Source of the DNA: Hemicordylus capensis
Taxonomy: Eukaryota; Chordata; Lepidosauria; Squamata; Cordylidae
NCBI RefSeq assembly: GCF_027244095.1
Contig: NC_069662.1
Coordinates: forward strand, 13,790,501 to 13,854,500
Direction: 5' to 3'
DNA: 64,000 bases
The notes below the pieces were generated by a model. The model made no database searches. It was not told the DNA's origin and saw only the letters and a list, made by a program, of their open reading frames with translations. Every line of letters starts with the position of its first letter. Positions within the stretch are counted from its first letter, which is position 1. Position numbers and translations under genes: made by a program. Below are positions 47,303 through 59,089 of this stretch, piece after piece.

Positions 47303-48432
47303 TAACTAGCACTTTGTATTTTGTCCGGAAACCTATTGGCAGCCAGTGTAGCTCCATCAGTAAAGGAGTAACGAGGTCTCTCCGAGATGACCCAGAGACC
47401 AGCCTGGCTGCTGCATTCTGAACCAACTGAAGTTTCCAGATTACGTACAAAGGCAACCCCACGTAGAGCGCATTACAGAAGTCAAGTCTGGAGGTTACCA
47501 ACAGATGTACCACTGTTTTGAGGTCACAGATCTCAAGAAACGAGCACAGCTGGGGTATCAGCAGGAGCTGAAAGAAAGCACCCCTGGCCCCTGCCTCAAC
47601 CTGAGAAACCAGGGAAAGGTGTGGATCCATAAATACTCTCAGACTGCGAGCCTGTTCCTTTTGGGAAATGTGACCCAGTCTAGAACAGGTAGATCAAAAT
47701 TGTCTCTAGAGTTCTGACCCCACACAGTAAGTACCTCCGTCTTATCGGGATTTCAGCTTCAGTTTATTCTCCCTCATCCAGCCCATTACTGCTTCCAGGC
47801 AGGCATTTAGGGAAGATATGCCAACTCCTGAAGAAGTTGACATGGAGAAGTAGATCTGGGTGAACTCCTGAGCCGCACTGGACAAATTGGTCCCAAAATG
47901 AACATTGAAGTCCCCTATCACCAAAAGTCTGTGAGACTCCAACGCAACTTCCACGGACAAGGCCGTGAGCTCAATAAGGGATTCTGTTGGGCAATGGGGC
48001 AATCGGTACACCAACAAAAGTCCCAAACTATCCCTGGTCCCCAAACTCAAGTACACACATTCAATATGGTCCGATACCCTAATAGGGAGATATTATCCTT
48101 ATAGACCACAGCCACTCCACCCCACCGCCCACATCCCCTCACCCTCTCCTCTACAGAATATCCTGGAGAAAGAAGCTGGGACCAGGCTGGGCCACTAGCC
48201 TCCCTCAACCAAGTCTCGGTAATACACACCAGGTCGGCCCTTTCATCCATGATCAGATCATGGATGAGTTCTGATTTATTTTGGACCAACCTAGCATTTC
48301 AGAGGAGCAAAGTAAGGTTATGTGGGATGTTGGCAGTGCTCCCCAAGGTCAAAGAGCTGGCAGGACAGCTAGAAGGGGAGATAGCTATTAGGTTTCTGAC
48401 TACCCTTCCCCTGGAACAGCCTTCTGACCTGC

Positions 48433-48902
48433 CTGTGGGGGCCAAGAAGGAAATTTTTGGGTCGCACCAGATTGGCACTAGGCATGGCCTTTTTTTGCCT
48501 ACTTCTCACTGAGTCCTTTGGCTTTCAGTCATAGGTTGGCACTGAAGGAACCGTTCACTTGGCAGGAGAGTGCTGGTTTTGGGTAGGTAGATAGAATAAC
48601 AGTGTTCGGCTGGAGGCCAATTTGGGGTGGGAGCAGGGCCGGATTAAACTAGGGTGGGGCCTGTAACATATGTCATAAAGGGGTCCCAAATTTTTAAAAT
48701 GCACATAAATTTTAAAACATAAATTATTTACTTGCTTAGTAAAGTAATCCAATTTTTTCACTTGCTATACATATCATATGACAGCCAAGGCAATGTTAAG
48801 AAGTGCTGTCAGGGCTGGACTGGGGACACTAAGATGCCGGTGGAATTTATGTGGAGAGGGCGCCAGGTTTTGAGCAGAATGGCTACTTAAGGGTGGGAGT
48901 AT
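48433..48902. other. Spacer with hAT-like fragment
   Basis: Joins the LINE end directly to sequence shared with 18600-19070 and 32270-32740. It includes gcagggccggattaaac at about 48633, a typical end of a widespread hAT-type non-autonomous family. A possible opposite end (ttaatctggcaatg) lies far away at about 52793. Confidence 0.5.
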
Positions 48903-50920
48903 CATGGGCGTAACGATAGGGGGGGCAGGGGGGGCACGTGCCCCAGGCGCCACTTGCTGGGGGGGCGCCAAAAAGTGCCCGCCAATCCCCGAAAATTTAT
49001 TGGGGGGAAAAATATTTTTTGCCGCCGAATTTTTTTTTTTTTTGCCGCCGCCGCCGCCACACAGACCGACCGAGCGGCCAATTGTCCGCACCAGAGAAAC
49101 CCGGCAGGCGGCAGCCACGAGCAGCAGGAATGGGGGAAAGGGAGGGCGCCGGGCGGCTCTGTGCGGCTGGATGGGGGTTGGGCGGCTCTTTACGGCTGGA
49201 TGGGGGTTGTTCGCCTTCCCGCCATCTCCCTCTGCCTTCCCTCTCACCCTGCCCACCATTCCCGCCCTCCCGTTCGCAGCAGCAGAAGGTGGAAGGAAGC
49301 CCACGCCCACCAGTGCCGCACTTTCCGATCACCATTTTAGAGGCAAGGGGGTCGGTCCTCGCTGTCCTCGCCCGCACCTCCTTCTTCAGGAGTCCCCCCA
49401 CGCAAAGCCAAGCGAAGCCTGCAAGTAAGTGCGTGCAGGCTGTGGCTTCGTAAGTGCAGCTAGGAATGACTGTGGCAAGAGATAGCTCAGCTGTTTCTGG
49501 CAACATAAAGCAATGATTCACACTGAAACGCGACAAGTTTATGTATAAAAATAATATGCAATGACCCTATTGTTTACAATTCTATATCCACACGTTGCAT
49601 ATCCTCAAGGGAAAGCTCAGGTGGTTGTCAAGGCAACCCAGTCACTCCCTGCTCTGCTTCCCCCGCCTCCTTCCTTGAGTCTGCTTGCATTTGAATGGAC
49701 TCACGTGGACTGTCCCGAGATAATTAGAAAACAATCCCGCACTGTTTGAACGTTTCTCAGACCACGAGGTGCTGTTGCTGCTCCCTCTGAGCTTGCTATA
49801 CGCCACGCCAGCGGATTGGCAAGATAGTGGAATGGGGCTGCAGCAATGGTGACTCAGCCGACTCCACATCTCCCCACACAACCACAACGCTTCCTAGCGT
49901 GGATGATCTCCCATTTTTCATATGGTAGCTTCATCTAGGCTTAGGTGTTGCCAAGCTTGTTTCTGGCAGTGCTCATAGCTGAATTGTACAGACCAGACAA
50001 AAACCCAATAGAATAAGTTTTCCCAATACTCTATATTCCCATACACGGAAAAGCAGCAACTCTAGAATTCCTGCATGCCATCTAGCTGTTACAACAACTG
50101 TGCCAGAAAAAAGGTGGCAAACTTCAGGTCCCTGAAAACATCATGTGAGGTGATTTATCCATTCCCTACTGTGCATTTGTGATAAAGGAGAAAGCAGGAG
50201 GGATGAAATAACCTTTTGGTTCTGAGAAGCTGGAAAAAACAAGAATAGGACAGAAAAGGAAACCAATGGTATACAAATCTGTGATAATTTATGGTTTCAC
50301 TATGAACTCCTCTGTTCTTGTACTAGAACAGTATATTTTCTATAAAAATATAGATGCTTTTCAGCATCTTCCTATAGCACTGCTGCCCAATATTTCTACT
50401 TTTTCTGTTATAAAGTTGGGAGAGGAAGCTATTCTTTCCCCATTTTTTATGTGCAGTTTAGCATGGGGGTGGGGAGTGGAAATATCCTATAAAGCCTAAA
50501 AGGGATTTTGATCACATCTTTTAAGTGGAGAGATGTTTAGGAAGTTTTGATTGCTGGTTCCTCAGCTGTATCTATATCTATACATCTATAACCTTTAAAG
50601 ATTGTAAATCCAGCATTTTTCATAACATAAAACTTCAGTTTACATGGGCTGTTAAATGCTGCAGAATGAGTGAATAAAATTTGTCAGCAACGATCATCTA
50701 CTGATAGTAAATGCTGAGCCCAAGCTTGGTTAGTCATGTAAACATAAGGGTTTATCTTGTAACTAGTAACTACCCTTAGATGCTGTCGCACTCCTCCTGT
50801 GGGGCCACATGATATAACTGTGCTTGGCTGGATAGAGGCGTAACGATGGGGGGGGGGCACGCGGGGGGGGGGCCATTTCAGTGCTTGCCCCGGGCGCCGT
50901 TTTCCCTAGTTACGCCTCTG
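48903..50920. mobile_element. hAT-type non-autonomous DNA transposon
   Basis: Starts catgggcgtaacgatag and ends ccctagttacgcctctg. Flanked by the identical 8-bp gggagtat (48895-48902 and 50921-50928). The paralogous spacers at about 19065 and 32737 hold the same site empty, with one gggagtat. G-runs follow the left end. A short related element (agaggcgtaacgatgg to tagttacgcctct, about 50834-50919) forms the right end. Open frames in the G/C-rich part (48904-49453) overlap in several frames on both strands and resemble no transposase. Confidence 0.85.
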
Positions 50921-51965
50921 GGGAGTATTCATTGCTGCCGAGTGCAGCAGGGCACAGTCAACATGTTGACCAGGATTCCCTCGATGGTGTGCACGTGTGA
51001 ATGTGCTCACAAGGTTTTTGATGTAAGCTCAGTTAATTGTAGCTCCAGCACAGGTTGAGTCAGGAAGGCCCCACTCTGAATGCACATGGTGCCCACACAC
51101 TGCCTTGATACTGTTACTCAGACCAAACTCACTCCACACTCAGATGAAAAAAAATTAGAGAGAACAGTGATGAAGACCAGGGCTCCCAGATGCATCGTGT
51201 ATGAATGGCACATATTGGAATACGTGCTTGGAGTGCAGAAATGTGAAAAAAAATATGCATGAATACAGATCAGCAATATGGTTCACTGGCCACAGATTTC
51301 ACAAGTGTTGAGCACACATGAATGGCTGCTGTTGATTCTCATCTCTGCGATTGCAGTGGGGGAGCAAAGGGAGTTAATCTTTGCAAGGATGATAGCAGTG
51401 CCCTCCACCTTTGACACAGCTTCTGGAGGGGAATATAGTATTTTTGCATACATGGAGATGTACCCCACCCACCCCCACAGACAATGCCTCTGCATATTCC
51501 TCCCATCAAAATGATAGGCATTTTGCGAGCCAATAAATCATGCAGCAAGGTGTGCATTGAAGACTGGGGTGGGTTGGGGAGGTTGAAAGGAGGGATCACT
51601 GTTGTATCAGGCAAAAAGGTTTCCCTTCCTACTTCAAATCTGGAAACATAAACCCACACAGACAGGTCATGCTAAAAAATCCGGTCCTGAAGTCATGACT
51701 AAGGAGGAAAAGCAAAAACCATTGATGAAGGCAGGCAAGTGGGGCAGGTGGAGGGGGGGGGGAGAGGACAACCTCCATCTAAACCATCGGATTCACACAA
51801 TACATGGCAGAGAGTGAACTGAATGAAATTACTATGGCCCAGGACCAGCAGACAGTACCTGCGAACCAACAAATCACAGATACAGGTCAGAGGCCGTTTC
51901 CATTGTTGGAAAAATAATGCGGCCACCTTTGAGACCCAGATCCCTCTTTCCACACCCCACTAGTC

Positions 51966-52148
51966 ATGAGAACAATCCTCAAAGGTCTCTTTCCAGGATC
52001 TGCTTACAGAACAACTGTGAGGGGGGAAATGGCCATGCTCCTTCCTTCAGAGCTCAGACAAGAGAACCAACCGGCTTCCTTAAAGATTGGTGGGTTTCAC
52101 AGGAGAGGCTTCTTGGAAAGTCACCTGTGGGTTCAAGCAGTGCTCTAG
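51966..52148 (+). other. Possible exon-like open stretch of unknown identity
   Basis: An open frame MRTILKGLFPGSAYRTTVRG... of 60 codons stops at the CTAG just before a good donor, gtaagt. Its first nine codons match the signal-peptide-like start at 20112, after which the sequence differs. The change point (tctttccag) also looks like a splice acceptor, so the rest may be a separate exon joined by deletion. Function unknown and may be non-coding. Confidence 0.2.
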
Positions 52149-52939
52149 GTAAGTACGTGTGAACTGGGGAGTGAGAGATCCCTTACTCTCTTCTACATAC
52201 ACACACATACCTCACATAGTGTGAGACTCCAGAAAGAGAAGGCGGCACCAGTAGATTACAAGCAGAAAGGCACATGGGAATGCAGGGGGGGATATGTGTC
52301 CCTAAATAGCTCCCTCTCACACACACATGCAAAAATGCACATTGGCACCAACTCACTCTCCTAACGGTGTGGGGATCTTGCAAGCAGAAAAGAAAAGACA
52401 CCATGTGAAGGGAGAAGAAAGGGAAGCCCGGCGTCCCTGCGTGAAAGCACAGGCTGGCACTCAGCAGACTGAGCAGAGCAGCACGGAGCGATACGACTCA
52501 GCTTTGCGCAGGTGCCTGAATTATTTATCTCCCCGCCCTCTCTTCCCACAGTCAATCACAAACTAAAAGATGGAAACTGAGCCACATCGCAGGGCTTGTG
52601 GGATTTGGAGTTTCTTTCCTCCAAGAACTTCCATGGAAAATGCTTCACTTCCAGTTAGCGGCAGAAGAACTACAATTCCCAGGTGCCAAAGGGCGACGAT
52701 GACAGAGTCACTCGTGATCTGACCCGCCATTCTCTCGAATACTGGGCCCTCGAAAATGTGGGGCCTGTAGCATTTGCTACTTTTGCTACTAGGTTAATCT
52801 GGCAATGGTGAGGTGGCCAAGGAACAGCCTTCCAGGGTTTTTGCGGCCCAAAGTGTTGGGAATGGGGGGGGGGGAGGCTCGACTCAACAACTCAGAGTTC
52901 CCGTCCCCCCCACCCAGCTTGTTGCTGTGCCCGTTGTCA

Positions 52940-53222
52940 TCAGTTGAGTTTTCTTTACATTTAGTCATAGTCCCATTTTTTCACTGTGCTCCTTGACTTT
53001 CATTACTAGAGCTTGCAGATCATCCGCATTCTCCGCTATCAGAATGGTGTCATCAGTATAGTGCAGGTTATTGCTGTTTCTTCCTCCAGCTTTAAAACCA
53101 TGCTCATCTTCTTCCAATCCAGCTTCTCTCAGTATATGTTCAGCATATAAATTGAATAAAAAGGGAGAAAGTATACAGCCTTGTCTTACTCTGAACGTCT
53201 GGTTCACCACTATGGAGTAAAT
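52940..53222 (-). mobile_element. BovB/RTE-type LINE reverse-transcriptase fragment
   Basis: The minus strand reads VRQGCILSPFLFNLYAEHIL, FKAGGRNSNNLHYTDDTILI, then AENADDLQALVMKVKEHSEK. This is the palm region of an RTE-clade reverse transcriptase, with TDD where YADD is usual. It is truncated at both ends. BovB elements are abundant in squamates. Confidence 0.75.
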
Positions 53223-53959
53223 CCACCTGTCTCCGTGGAAACACAGCTGCAGCTCATTCAGACATGTCCTCCTGTGTCTATTCCAGGGGGCCAAGGAACA
53301 GCCTTCCAGGGTTTTGGCAGCACAAAGGGTTGGGAATGGCGGGGGTGGCAGGCTGGACTGTGGGCACTGAGAGGGCGGGGGAATGTTTGTGGGGAGGGCG
53401 CCGGGTTTTGAGCAGAATGGGTAATTGAGGGTGGGAATTGGGGCGCAGGGGCACCCCGCAGGGTGTGGCACACCGGGAATATGCCCTGTTGCCCTGTGGG
53501 CCAGTCTGAGCCCGGGTGGCTCAACTCACCAACTCAGAGTTCCCCTCCCCACACGTGCGCTTTAAAGTTTTAACAGGAAAGCCTTTTTACGCTAGGAAAT
53601 CCCCTGTATAGGTAAAGGGGAATCCCAGCTGGATTCCCATTTACAAGTATATTCCCCCGCCGAGCCAGCCTTCCAGCCAGTTCCATGAAATGGGGTGGGG
53701 GGGTTCAATTCTAACTTGGACTGGCACACACACACCCCTTTTGAGGGCCTTTCTGGTTCATCCTCGGGCCACCCAAACAGGCCTGGCTCAGTCTGAGCTG
53801 GTTCGCATAACCCTCTTTCTCTCCTCTCTCTGTCTACACTAAGCCAGAAGCAAAGCCTCCTTGGAATCTGCCATTCCCCAAATCTCATCCTTCCCGACCT
53901 TCTCTCAATATCCAGTGCACCACTATGGGATATTTTATCACACTAATTCTGCCATGTAA

Positions 53960-55084
53960 TGTATTTATTTCACTAATTTACTTTCATTCTCTTTTAATAA
54001 ATTTGAATTTGTTCACTGAAACCTTGTTTTGTCCCTTTGTTTTGTTATTAGTTCCATGTCTACCACAGAGGGATAGACATTACAGTAGCAGCCCTAGGCC
54101 CCGCATATTACAAACCCTCATATTACAAATCCGTAACCGTGGTTTGTGCCATAACACAGGTCCGGATGATCAAAGCAAGGTTACTGAACATGAACAAAGG
54201 TTCTGCACTATGTCTGAATCCTGAAATTATTATTTTATTTTTACAAACTTGGGTAGATTTTTTCCTGACCATGAATCCATTTATATACCACATCTTTGCA
54301 GTGGAGCCTAGAAACATTTCCATTCAATTGTTTATTTTCTTTCTGGGGGATTGACTTCTAATACTTGGTCATCCCTGCCTGGGCCATTTTGAGGGAAGAC
54401 CTTGCTGATGAATGCTAGGATACCCTATGGAAGGGGAAGAAGGGGAATGTTCTGCCTGACATTTTAGAAGATAAGTCACATTGGCTATGTAGGACACATT
54501 GGCGATCTGTACCCACTTGTTATAAAATCAATGAAATATATAAAAATAAAATAAAATATATCATCTGGATGCATTTACCAGAAGCCCCTTACTGCATGTT
54601 TAGTTTTCCTCGCACTCAACGCAAGGCCCAATGACCAGCAGGCACTTGGGTCCCCAAGGTATTAATTGAATCCTGTTATTGCCAGCTAAATAGCAAAAAT
54701 TGGTTAGGAGGGAATAAAAAATGTTCTCGTGGATTGTATAGGGACCAGAGGACTGTAGGGAAAGTGTCAATCCACCCTGAAATTATCAAAATCACTATTA
54801 TTCAGTTCTGCTTCTTGTGGAAGCCCCATGGCTAGACAGAGGTCATTTAATGATAAGATTGGTTAATTATAACTCAGTAGCTCATACCAGGCTACATTCA
54901 CTCACTGTATAAGGATTTTAAAATGCCCGTGTGTGCCCTAAAACTCAGGAGACGTTAACATGAATCAAACAAGGCTCTGTCAAATGGAATTTCTGTGTTG
55001 GTAAAGTTCTTTATGGGTAGTCTTCTCTAGCTGACAAAGCAAGTGTACAGCTGGGGTGAGATTCAAAATTTGCAGGAGCTCAGA
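53960..55084. promoter_or_regulatory. Putative upstream region of V2R copy 4
   Basis: About 1.1 kb before exon 1 that stays closely similar to the region before exon 1 of copy 3 (34280-35381), including ttaataaatttgaatt, gcaagtgtacagctggggtg and aatttgcaggagctcagaatgg just at the start codon. It is the likely promoter, by position and conservation only. No specific factor site is claimed. Confidence 0.4.
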
Positions 55085-55290
55085 ATGGTTCGGTTACTTC
55101 CATTCCTCCTATATCTGCCTGCTATTTTCAGCAGGCAGAACAGCAGGCAAAGACATCTGTGCAAAATTCAGCACAATTCCAAGACAGATTCCAGAGAAGA
55201 CATTACCATTGGGGAATTTGGATCCTTCTTACAGGGTGGTGTGCTTCGATTCAACTTTACTGTACCACCAGACAGATCCACAACAGGATA
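55085..55290 (+). CDS. V2R copy 4 exon 1 (signal peptide)
   Basis: 206 nt before gtgagt. It encodes [16 protein letters not shown], then RHLCKIQHN and [20 protein letters not shown] up to PPDRSTTG. The codon at 55160-55162 is TGC (Cys). Confidence 0.78.
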
Positions 55291-58200
55291 GTGAGTAGTG
55301 TGTCTTTTGATTTAATGGTTGTATTGGGTCTTTTAGGTAGGGCTGATCTATTGTATGCCTATGTGGTTTAAATTATTCTAGTGGAGATTCATTATTAATG
55401 GCAGCTTCTGATATGCCTCGCATGGAGGCTGCAGCATCTAGCCATGGTGTGTGAATGGACCTTAGCAAATCTAATAGCACAGTCTGATCTTTAATCATTT
55501 GCATTCCAAATCTCCTGGGTTTGATCTCTGGCATCTCCACGCAGGGCTGGGAAAGGAAACTCCTCTGTCTGAAACCAGATTCCCTGCCAGTCCCAATAAA
55601 GAATAGTGACCTAGCTAGACGAACAGCCTGACTCAATATAAGGCAACTTGATATCCTTGCATGTCCGTATATCATACCAAGCACAATGATTTCCATGGGG
55701 GTTTATTTACTTGTATTCAGATGTACGTGAACCAACACTATTCCTAGGGTTCTAGATTGCTAACCCAACCATCAAAAGTCAAAACACTCTAAGGAAGCAG
55801 ATCCATTTGACAGTTGGTCAGAAGTAGTATTTTCAAATTTCCAGTTTTAAATAGTTTTTCTCTATTTTAGTTAGAAGTAGGACAATCATCCTTTAGGAAA
55901 AAGACATTTATCAGCACAGTATAGCTCAACGTTGCCTGGAAAAAGAAACTGGCAGGCATACAGAACAAGGATGCAAAGGTGCAGGGAGAGAGTAGCTAAA
56001 TAGAACTGGTGCAGTAGGGAAGCAGCAATTTATGAGACCCTTCCCTTCCCCAGGAAGCCCTCTGGGCCACCTGAAAATCTGCACAGCCCTCAGGGACATA
56101 TTTTCAGGTGGAACACCTGAAGAGAGGGCTTTTGGGGGATGGTTAATGTGTAAAAAATTGCTGCTTCCCTGCTGAGCATGTGCAGTTAGTTTGAAGGTTC
56201 TGTTCGATGGCTTTCTTGCTGCACTGCCGCATCCTTGTTCTGTATGTCAGCAACATTCCCCGATGTTTGGGCAAAACCCTTGTGGTTGTCCGTGCTCTGG
56301 AGATAGCGTTTGTGCTAATGTCATAGATGTTCAGCTGTGTATGCAGGGAATAGGGGACAGAGAGGACCTCATTCAGGTCTGTCATAATGCTCCCTCTCTC
56401 CCCTGCCAAACGGTTACTATGCTGGTGTATGGTGGAGGGGTGGGGGTTTGCATCTGGTCAGACAAGGGATAATACCCACTTTATTCCTCCCCAATTGTTC
56501 TTTCCAGTGCATGTCTCTACTCCTGCCACCCCTGATTGGACATTGTCTTTGAAGCTATATTAGAGTCAAAACCTCTGAAAGGAAATCAGACACACCAATA
56601 CAAATATTCTCAGCAGGAATATTGATCGTTATTGCTACATCTTTCACATTAACCTATGGTCTCACGAATTCACCATCATATTATCCAAATGGAGAGGATG
56701 CCACCTTTTCTTTATGGAGGGCAGCAGCATCTCTAAGACCGCCTTTGTCAAACAGTTGTATGACAAATGGTGATAGTAAAGTATGGATCAGTGGTAGAGC
56801 ATCTTTTTTTCATGCAGTGGGTCCAAGGTTCAATCCATGACACCTCCAGGTTGAGGTGGGAAAGACTCCAGCCTGAAAATTTGGATAGCCATCACCAGTC
56901 AGTGTAGACACCACTGAGCAATAGTCTGACTCGGATTAGAGCAGTTTCCTATGTCCCTAGGAATTCATGAAAGGGAGCTTTCTCCCAATGGCTGCATATC
57001 AACAATGGGGAAAGATGTACGGGCTGCATATCTATATGTCAGAAAATATATATGGCTGGCCTTAAAGTCATTCAACTATGTTTGTTTGTTTAACACATTT
57101 GTATTCTGCCCAAAACGCAAGTCTCTGGGCGGTTTACAACAAAACAATAAAAACAACCAATAAAAAGATTAAAACATTTCAACCATTAAAATTTAAAATG
57201 TTAAAACTATTAAAAACACTATCAAACTATTATATGTTGTCTTCCATATTTGCAAGCAGAATATATATAAACACAATAGACTTGTTTTGCTGATCTATGC
57301 ATGTAAAACTACATTAAAATCTCATTGCAGTTTAATGCCTAAAAATTACCAGCATGTTCTTGCCTTCATCTTTGCAATTCAAGAGATCAACAGGAATGAC
57401 CATCTCTTACCCAATATCACACTGGGATTTGAAATCTATGACAATGCTTTCAATCCACTGAGAGTCATTTGGAACACTCTGCAGTTCCTCTTCACAGGTC
57501 AGGGGAATCCCTTGAATTACAACTGTGACAGGAAGCAGCAGCTAGTCCTCGCCATTGGTGGGCTCACCTCCCCAAATTCCATGCCGATGGCCAGTGTCTT
57601 CAATACCTACAAGATCCCACAGGTATGTCTGTTCCTACAGAGGAGTAGTTGTAGTCATTCAGAAATGGCTATGTTCCTGAGGTAGCTCAGTTTGGAAGCA
57701 GCTTTTGAGAAGACAAGGCTTCCTTGTCTGGAGGAGGAAAACATTTGTTTTTTTTCCTAAAGAAGAAAGCAAGAGGGCAAGCAAACCAACCAACAAGGGG
57801 GAAAGGACAAGGTAAGTTTGTAAGGGCTAGTCTTTTATTGGGTTTAATTTCTGGCTATACCCCTACTAATTGTGCAAAGAGGCACCTTTTTGATGTGGTG
57901 ATTCTCTTTATTTAGCATTGGGAGAGTAATTGGCCTGATCCAACCACAGCATGGTACCTCCAATGACTGTTGCTGGTGTCTATATTAATTTTTATATTGT
58001 GAGCCCTTCAGGGACAGGGATCCATCTTATTTATTGATTATTTCTCTATGTAAACCACTCTGGATACTTTTGCTGAGAAGTGGTATATAGATATTTGTTG
58101 TTGTTGGCTGGCTAGGGGTTCATTTTTGACAGGGCAGTTTCAATTTCAGTTTCAGTTGTGCCTAGAGAGAAAATGGGTGGGGATTAGCTACCGCTATGCT

Positions 58201-59040
58201 CTGAAGGTGGCTCAGTTTGGAAGCCACCCTTGAGAAGACAATGCTGAGACAAGGGCAGTTTTTCTTTTTGGAGATCTATGAGCAGGAGTTTGGTAACAGA
58301 CATCAAATGAGTTTTGTGAGGGGTTTAGAAGGGAAGTTGCATGTGGGCCCAGAAGTGGTCTCCCTTTATCAGAAACAAGACACCAAGCATGAAAAAGTGA
58401 GTACTGACCCACTTTTGTAACTTTCCTGGAGGAAGAGCTTGATACCTTTAATTAGATGATGATTGCAGCTTAGACCAATCTGTGAAGGAAACAATCTCTA
58501 TGTCTGCATTCACACAGAACATGAAGCCGGAGGTGAAGTGACCTCCAGTTTCAAAAACCGTATGTCTGAATGTGGACAACCAGAGTTTCAACAGAAAATG
58601 AAGTTGCGGTTTTCCTCCTCTGAGAGTGATTTGCACTTTTGGTTTCTAATGAGGACTACCACTTGGACAGTTCCACCAGAGGACTTGGAACCACAGTTCC
58701 AAACCACAGTTTGTTATATGCAAATGCAGCCACTATATTCTAAATTCTGAATAACCAATAAAACCAGTTATGAAGCAAGAATGCCTGCAGAAGAGGGGGT
58801 GCCTCCCAGAGTGTGACTATCTGCCTGAGGTGCAGAAGTTGTGGTTGTGCGTTCGGTGCAAAGAGCTCCTGGCTCTCAGGTAATAAGTGCATTCTCTTGA
58901 AGCCAAGATGGCGGACCTGGAGAAACTCAGGGAAGCAGAGAGGTTTCTGAATGAGACCCTCAGGAATGTGATAGAGGCATCCTAGTCCCATGCTGACAGC
59001 TCCTCTACTCTTATAGATGATGATTATGATGATGATGATA

Positions 59041-59089
<49 letters not shown>

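Larger units (their letters stand above)
45930..48432 (-). mobile_element. L2/CR1-clade LINE, antisense, interrupted by a Helitron
   Basis: The minus strand carries MVQNKSELIHDLIMDERADL and CITETWLREASG, GDFNVHFGTNLSSAA, SMSTSSGVGISSLNA, then HLLVTSRLDFCNALYVGLPL, LLMELHWLPIGFRTKYKVL and ALNGLGPGYLREHLL with an A/T-rich tail. A block is missing at about 47862. The Helitron at 46363-47302 splits it. It is the paralogue of the LINE at 13060-17805. Confidence 0.8.
50921..53960. other. Intergenic spacer, repeat-rich
   Basis: 50921-51460 is shared with 19070-19610 and 32740-33285, and 51460-51990 with 19610-20150. 52000-52800 is unique here and includes a possible exon ending at a gtaagt donor (52148) and an aactacaattcccagg motif. 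A block with ggccaaggaacagccttcc is present twice, at about 52817 and 53289. 53225-53960 aligns with 33290-33900. Confidence 0.55.

Noticed and set aside
46519-47305. Long open frames on both strands (172-298 codons) in a G/C-rich block
   Set aside because: They lie wholly or largely within the Helitron, mirror one another because of the inverted repeat, and are rich in Pro, Ala, Arg as expected from CpG-rich non-coding DNA. No start context or splice support.
48904-49536. Overlapping open frames of up to 179 codons in the hAT element
   Set aside because: Open in four or more frames at once, low-complexity, and confined to a G/C-rich transposon interior. No hAT transposase motif (such as the dimerisation region) seen.
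48633-52806. One 4-kb hAT element from gcagggccggattaaac to ttaatctggcaatg
   Set aside because: The ends resemble an inverted pair, but the flanking 8-mers do not match and the interior contains spacer sequence shared with other units. Left as two possible fragments.
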